Assembly: GCA_017577925.1 (NCBI GenBank)
Contig: PKQU01000077.1
Span: forward strand, 1 to 9,059
Direction of reading: 5' to 3'
Length of the DNA stretch: 9,059 nt
Source: Bacillota bacterium
GTDB taxonomy: Bacteria > Bacillota > Bacilli > Calditerricolales > Calditerricolaceae
The notes under the pieces are model-generated. The model ran no database searches. It worked only from the letters and a program-made list of their open reading frames with translations, and had not been told where the DNA came from. Shown one piece after another: positions 6,198-9,059 of the stretch (position 1 is the stretch's first letter; each line of letters begins with the position of its first letter). Made by a program: the position numbers and the translations under genes.

Positions 6198-6519
6198 CGG
6201 TTTCCCCCCTCTCGTGCTGGAAGGGGAGCGAACACATCAAAACCGTACCCATACAATTCGGCGCAACACGGGAAACTCCTGCTGAAAACCGTTTCCAACG
6301 CGGGAAGATCCTCAAAAACACACCCCACAACCAAATCCAGGGGCTTTAGGTTATAAGGTTATTCTACGTCCCCCGCCCGATTACCTCCTGACCGATATAA
6401 GTTTCAATGTTTTCAATTTTCCATAATATAGAGGGGGAAGCGCCCGCATTTTGTCGGGCGCTTCCCCCGCGTTTGTCGAACCGGCACGACGTCTCGGTGC
6501 GCCAATCCGGCAAACCGCC
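6198..6519. other. Intergenic region between ppdK and dnaG
   Basis: No gene is supported in these 322 bp. The right end holds the ppdK hairpin (6433-6468). The middle (about 6350-6430) is AT-rich, with a direct repeat ATTGAAA on the minus strand (two copies 9 bp apart near 6403-6417) and -10-like words TAGAAT (6366-6361) and TATAAC (6355-6350), none with a good -35 partner. An AGGAGGT (6389-6383) on the minus strand has no start codon at a usable distance. The dnaG-sigA promoter is probably here, but I cannot place it. Confidence 0.6.
6433..6468 (-). terminator. Long perfect hairpin after ppdK, probable terminator
   Basis: The arms GGGGGAAGCGCCCG and CGGGCGCTTCCCCC pair perfectly over 14 bp around an 8-nt loop, starting 51 bp after the ppdK stop. 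On the minus strand the stem is followed by TCTATATTATGG, AU-rich rather than a clean U-run. Position and strength suggest termination of ppdK transcription. The loop-side strand carries AAAA on one face and TTTT on the other, but neither lies after the stem. Confidence 0.7.
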
Positions 6520-9059
6520 TCACGTTGTCGATCCGTTCTCGTGGCGCAGCCGGGCCTGCGCCGCCGCCAGACGTGCCAGCGGCACGCGGTACGGCGAGCA
6601 GCTGACGTAATCGAGGCCGACACGGTGACAAAAGTCGATTGAACGCTTTTCCCCGCCGTGCTCGCCGCAAATGCCCGCCTTCAAGTCGGGGCGGGTCTTG
6701 CGCCCTTCGGCGACGCCCATGGCAATCAGCCTGCCCACACCGCGCTCGTCAAGGGTGATGAAGGGGTTGTCCGGCAGGATGCCGTGTTCCAGGTAGTGCG
6801 GCAGAAACTTCCCTTCGGCGTCATCACGGCTGAACCCAAAGGTCATCTGCGTCAGGTCATTGGTGCCGAAGGAGAAGAAGTCCGCCTCACGGGCAATCTC
6901 ATCGGCGGTGAGAGCCGCCCGCGGAACTTCGATCATCGTCCCTACGGTGTAGGCCACGCGGGTGCCCGTTTCCGCCATGACCCGGCGGGCTACCTCTTCC
7001 ACCACCTTGCGCAACCGCGCCAGCTCGTTAACGTGGCCAACGAGGGGGATCATCACTTCCGGCCGCACGTCGATCCCTTCCTTTACGAGCTGCGCCGCGG
7101 CGCGGAAGATCGCCTCCACCTGCATCTCGTAGATCTCGGGAAACACCAGGCCGAGGCGGCACCCGCGATGACCCAGCATGGGGTTGAATTCGTGCAGCTT
7201 GCGCACCTTGGCCAGAAGCGCTTCCTTCTCCATCCGGCGCTCCGGATCGGCGTGCGGATCCTGGCGCAGCTTGGTCACCTCGACGATCAGCTCTTCCAGG
7301 TTGGGCAAAAACTCATGCAGCGGCGGATCGAGGAGGCGAATCGTCACCGGTAGACCCGCCATCGCCTTGAGGATGCCGTAGAAGTCCCCCTGTTGCATCG
7401 GCAGCAGCTTCTTCAGCGCTGCCTGCCGCTCTTCGGGTGTCTCGGCGAGGATCATTTCCTGCACCACCGGGACGCGGTCGGGGGCCATGAACATGTGCTC
7501 GGTCCGGCACAGCCCGATGCCCTCGGCACCAAAGGCGCGCGCCTTGGCCGCGTCTTCCGGCGTATCGGCGTTGGCCCGCACGGCGAGGCGGCGAACCGCG
7601 TCGGCCCAGGCGAGGAGTTCGTGGAACTCCGGTGACAACTCTGGATCGACAAGCGGCACCTCTCCGGCAAGCACCTCGCCCGTCGCTCCGTCGATGGTGA
7701 TCACGTCCCCTTCCCGCACAACGCGTTCACCGACCGTGAACGTCCGTGCACGCAGGTCGATCTGCAGCGCCTCGCACCCGCACACGCAGGGCTTGCCCAT
7801 CCCGCGGGCCACCACGGCAGCGTGGCTCGTCATGCCCCCACGGCTGGTGAGGACCCCCTGGGCGGCGACGATGCCGTGGATGTCCTCCGGCGTCGTTTCC
7901 GGCCGCACGAGAATGACCCGTTCCCCACGCTTCGACCACGCCTCGGCATCGTCGGCGTCGAACACCACCCGGCCCGTGGCCGCGCCCGGCGACGCGGGCA
8001 GGCCCTTGGCCAGCACGAGACGCGGCGCCTTCGGGTCGATGCGCCGGTGTAGAAGCTGGGTCAGTTGGTCGGGGTCGACGCGCATAAGCGCCTCTTCGCG
8101 GGTGAGGATGCCTTCCTTCACCAGGTCGACGGCGATCTTCACCGCCGCCTGGGCCGTGCGCTTGCCGCTGCGCGTCTGCAGCACGTACAGGTTCCCCCGC
8201 TCGATGGTGAACTCGATGTCCTGCATGTCTTTATAGTGGCGTTCCAGTCGCTCGCAGATGGCGGCAAACTGCTCGTACACCGCCGGCATCGCCTCGCGGA
8301 GGGCCGCGATCGGCTGCGGCGTGCGGATGCCCGCCACCACGTCCTCACCCTGGGCGTTGATGAGGTACTCGCCATACAGCCGCTTTTCGCCGGTGTTGGG
8401 ATCACGCGTGAAAGCGACGCCGGTACCCGAATCCTCGCCCATATTGCCAAACACCATCAGCTGCACGTTAACCGCCGTGCCGAGATGGTCGGGGATGTTG
8501 TGGATTTTGCGGTAGATGATCGCCCGCTGGTTGTTCCACGAGTCGAACACCGCCTGCACGGCGGCAAACAGCTGGGCCCTGACGTCCTGGGGAAACGGCT
8601 CGCCGGTGTGGCGCTGGATCAAGGCCTTATACCGTTCAATGACCGCCCGCCAGTCGTCGGCCGTAAGCTCGGGGTCGTGGCGCACGCCGCGCCGCTGCTT
8701 CACCTCGTCGATCACCTGCTCGAAGCGGTGGTGCGGCACGCCCAGCACCACGTCTCCGAACATCTGGATGAAACGGCGGTAGCAGTCGTAGGCAAAACGT
8801 GCGTTGTTCGTCAGGCGGGCCAGCCCCTCCACTGTCACGTCGTTGAGGCCGAGATTCAGGATGGTGTCCATCATGCCGGGCATGGAGACGGGCGCGCCGG
8901 AGCGGACGGAGACGAGAAGGGGTCGTTCCGGATCGCCAAAGCGCTTGCCCGTCTTCGCCTCCAGCTTCGCGAGGGCTGCTTCGATCTGCCCCTTCAGCTC
9001 CTCGGACAGGGTGCGCCCCGCTTGATAGTACCGGTTGCACGCTTCCGTGGTCACGGTGA
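6520..9059 (-). CDS. ppdK: Pyruvate, phosphate dikinase (PPDK), 5' end cut by window edge
   Basis: PPDK interconverts pyruvate + ATP + Pi and PEP + AMP + PPi, linking pyruvate to gluconeogenesis or, reversed, glycolysis. The frame is open to the window edge: the first full codons read TVTTEAC, matching the family's GFTITTEAC, so about 44 N-terminal residues lie outside and the GTG at 9054 is an internal Val, not a start. Numbering from that Val, the ATP-grasp domain includes SVRSGAPVSMPGMMDT (49-64) and GNMGEDSGTGVAFTRDP (203-219). The swivelling phosphohistidine domain has GGMTSHAAVVARGMGKPCV (406-424) with catalytic His411. The C-terminal PEP/pyruvate barrel has GLCRTEHMF (514-522), GTNDLTQ (730-736) and GICGEHGG (794-801) with catalytic Cys796. 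The total of about 888 residues and the CGEHGG motif fit PPDK rather than PEP synthase. Thr409, two residues before the His, is the usual target of the PPDK regulatory kinase/phosphorylase. It is followed by a hairpin, then dnaG-sigA. Confidence 0.97.
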   Translation of the reverse strand, partial: TVTTEACNRYYQAGRTLSEELKGQIEAALAKLEAKTGKRFGDPERPLLVSVRSGAPVSMPGMMDTILNLGLNDVTVEGLARLTNNARFAYDCYRRFIQMFGDVVLGVPHHRFEQVIDEVKQRRGVRHDPELTADDWRAVIERYKALIQRHTGEPFPQDVRAQLFAAVQAVFDSWNNQRAIIYRKIHNIPDHLGTAVNVQLMVFGNMGEDSGTGVAFTRDPNTGEKRLYGEYLINAQGEDVVAGIRTPQPIAALREAMPAVYEQFAAICERLERHYKDMQDIEFTIERGNLYVLQTRSGKRTAQAAVKIAVDLVKEGILTREEALMRVDPDQLTQLLHRRIDPKAPRLVLAKGLPASPGAATGRVVFDADDAEAWSKRGERVILVRPETTPEDIHGIVAAQGVLTSRGGMTSHAAVVARGMGKPCVCGCEALQIDLRARTFTVGERVVREGDVITIDGATGEVLAGEVPLVDPELSPEFHELLAWADAVRRLAVRANADTPEDAAKARAFGAEGIGLCRTEHMFMAPDRVPVVQEMILAETPEERQAALKKLLPMQQGDFYGILKAMAGLPVTIRLLDPPLHEFLPNLEELIVEVTKLRQDPHADPERRMEKEALLAKVRKLHEFNPMLGHRGCRLGLVFPEIYEMQVEAIFRAAAQLVKEGIDVRPEVMIPLVGHVNELARLRKVVEEVARRVMAETGTRVAYTVGTMIEVPRAALTADEIAREADFFSFGTNDLTQMTFGFSRDDAEGKFLPHYLEHGILPDNPFITLDERGVGRLIAMGVAEGRKTRPDLKAGICGEHGGEKRSIDFCHRVGLDYVSCSPYRVPLARLAAAQARLRHENGSTT

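Noticed and set aside
6271..6296. Inverted repeat GGAAAC...GTTTCC upstream of dnaG
   Set aside because: Only 6-bp arms across 14 bp with no promoter context; easily chance.
5978..6334. Minus-strand open frame that starts upstream of dnaG
   Set aside because: It overlaps dnaG in another frame for most of its length, has no ribosome site and gives no protein-like sequence.
4941..6356. A 471-codon plus-strand open frame opposite dnaG
   Set aside because: Long, but low-complexity Arg/His/Leu-rich translation with no recognisable domain; it mirrors dnaG, whose zinc and Toprim motifs are clear on the minus strand.
9052..9054. GTG at 9054 as the start of ppdK
   Set aside because: The frame continues to the window edge and the preceding residue fits the family's internal FTxTTEAC segment; the gene is simply cut off.
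1..9059. CRISPR arrays, transposons, tRNA/rRNA genes, riboswitches, toxin-antitoxin or defence genes
   Set aside because: Looked for on both strands; no repeat-spacer pattern, transposase motifs, cloverleaf or known aptamer core was seen.

Overview
The window comes from a GC-rich (about 60% G+C by eye), Gram-positive Bacillota genome, probably a thermophilic Bacillus relative. DnaG and SigA are close in length and sequence to their Bacillus counterparts, ribosome binding sites are strong AGGAGG types, a sigma-A-like promoter and a cre-like CcpA site are visible, and dnaG and sigA lie side by side. The genus is a guess; Calditerricola-like thermophiles would fit.

All five recognisable genes read on the minus strand, so transcription runs from high to low coordinates. 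From right to left: (1) 9059-6520, pyruvate phosphate dikinase (ppdK), missing about 44 N-terminal codons at the window edge, followed by a 14-bp perfect hairpin. (2) 6519-6198, a 322-bp gap with that hairpin and no convincing gene. (3) 6197-4365, DNA primase (dnaG), and 4343-3216, the housekeeping sigma factor (rpoD/sigA), 21 bp apart and evidently an operon, closed by a strong intrinsic terminator at 3120-3085. (4) 3215-2791, a 425-bp control region with hairpins after sigA, then the promoter region of the next operon: a cre-like site, a TTGAAT/TATAAT promoter, palindromes around it and a 16-bp perfect-arm palindrome in the leader. (5) 2790-1642, an acyl-CoA dehydrogenase, followed after 63 bp by an AMP-forming acyl-CoA synthetase (1578-1) that leaves the window about 25 codons before its expected end.

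The right half is core machinery: PPDK for pyruvate/PEP interconversion beside the primase and sigma factor. The left half is the start of a fatty or branched-chain acyl-CoA catabolic operon. Its gene order (dehydrogenase, then ligase) recalls the start of the Bacillus subtilis yngJI... cluster, and its upstream region suggests carbon catabolite control plus a dedicated repressor.

I found no CRISPR array, insertion sequence, tRNA or rRNA gene, and no undescribed defence or mobile system. The sites most worth checking are the regulatory elements between sigA and the acyl-CoA dehydrogenase.
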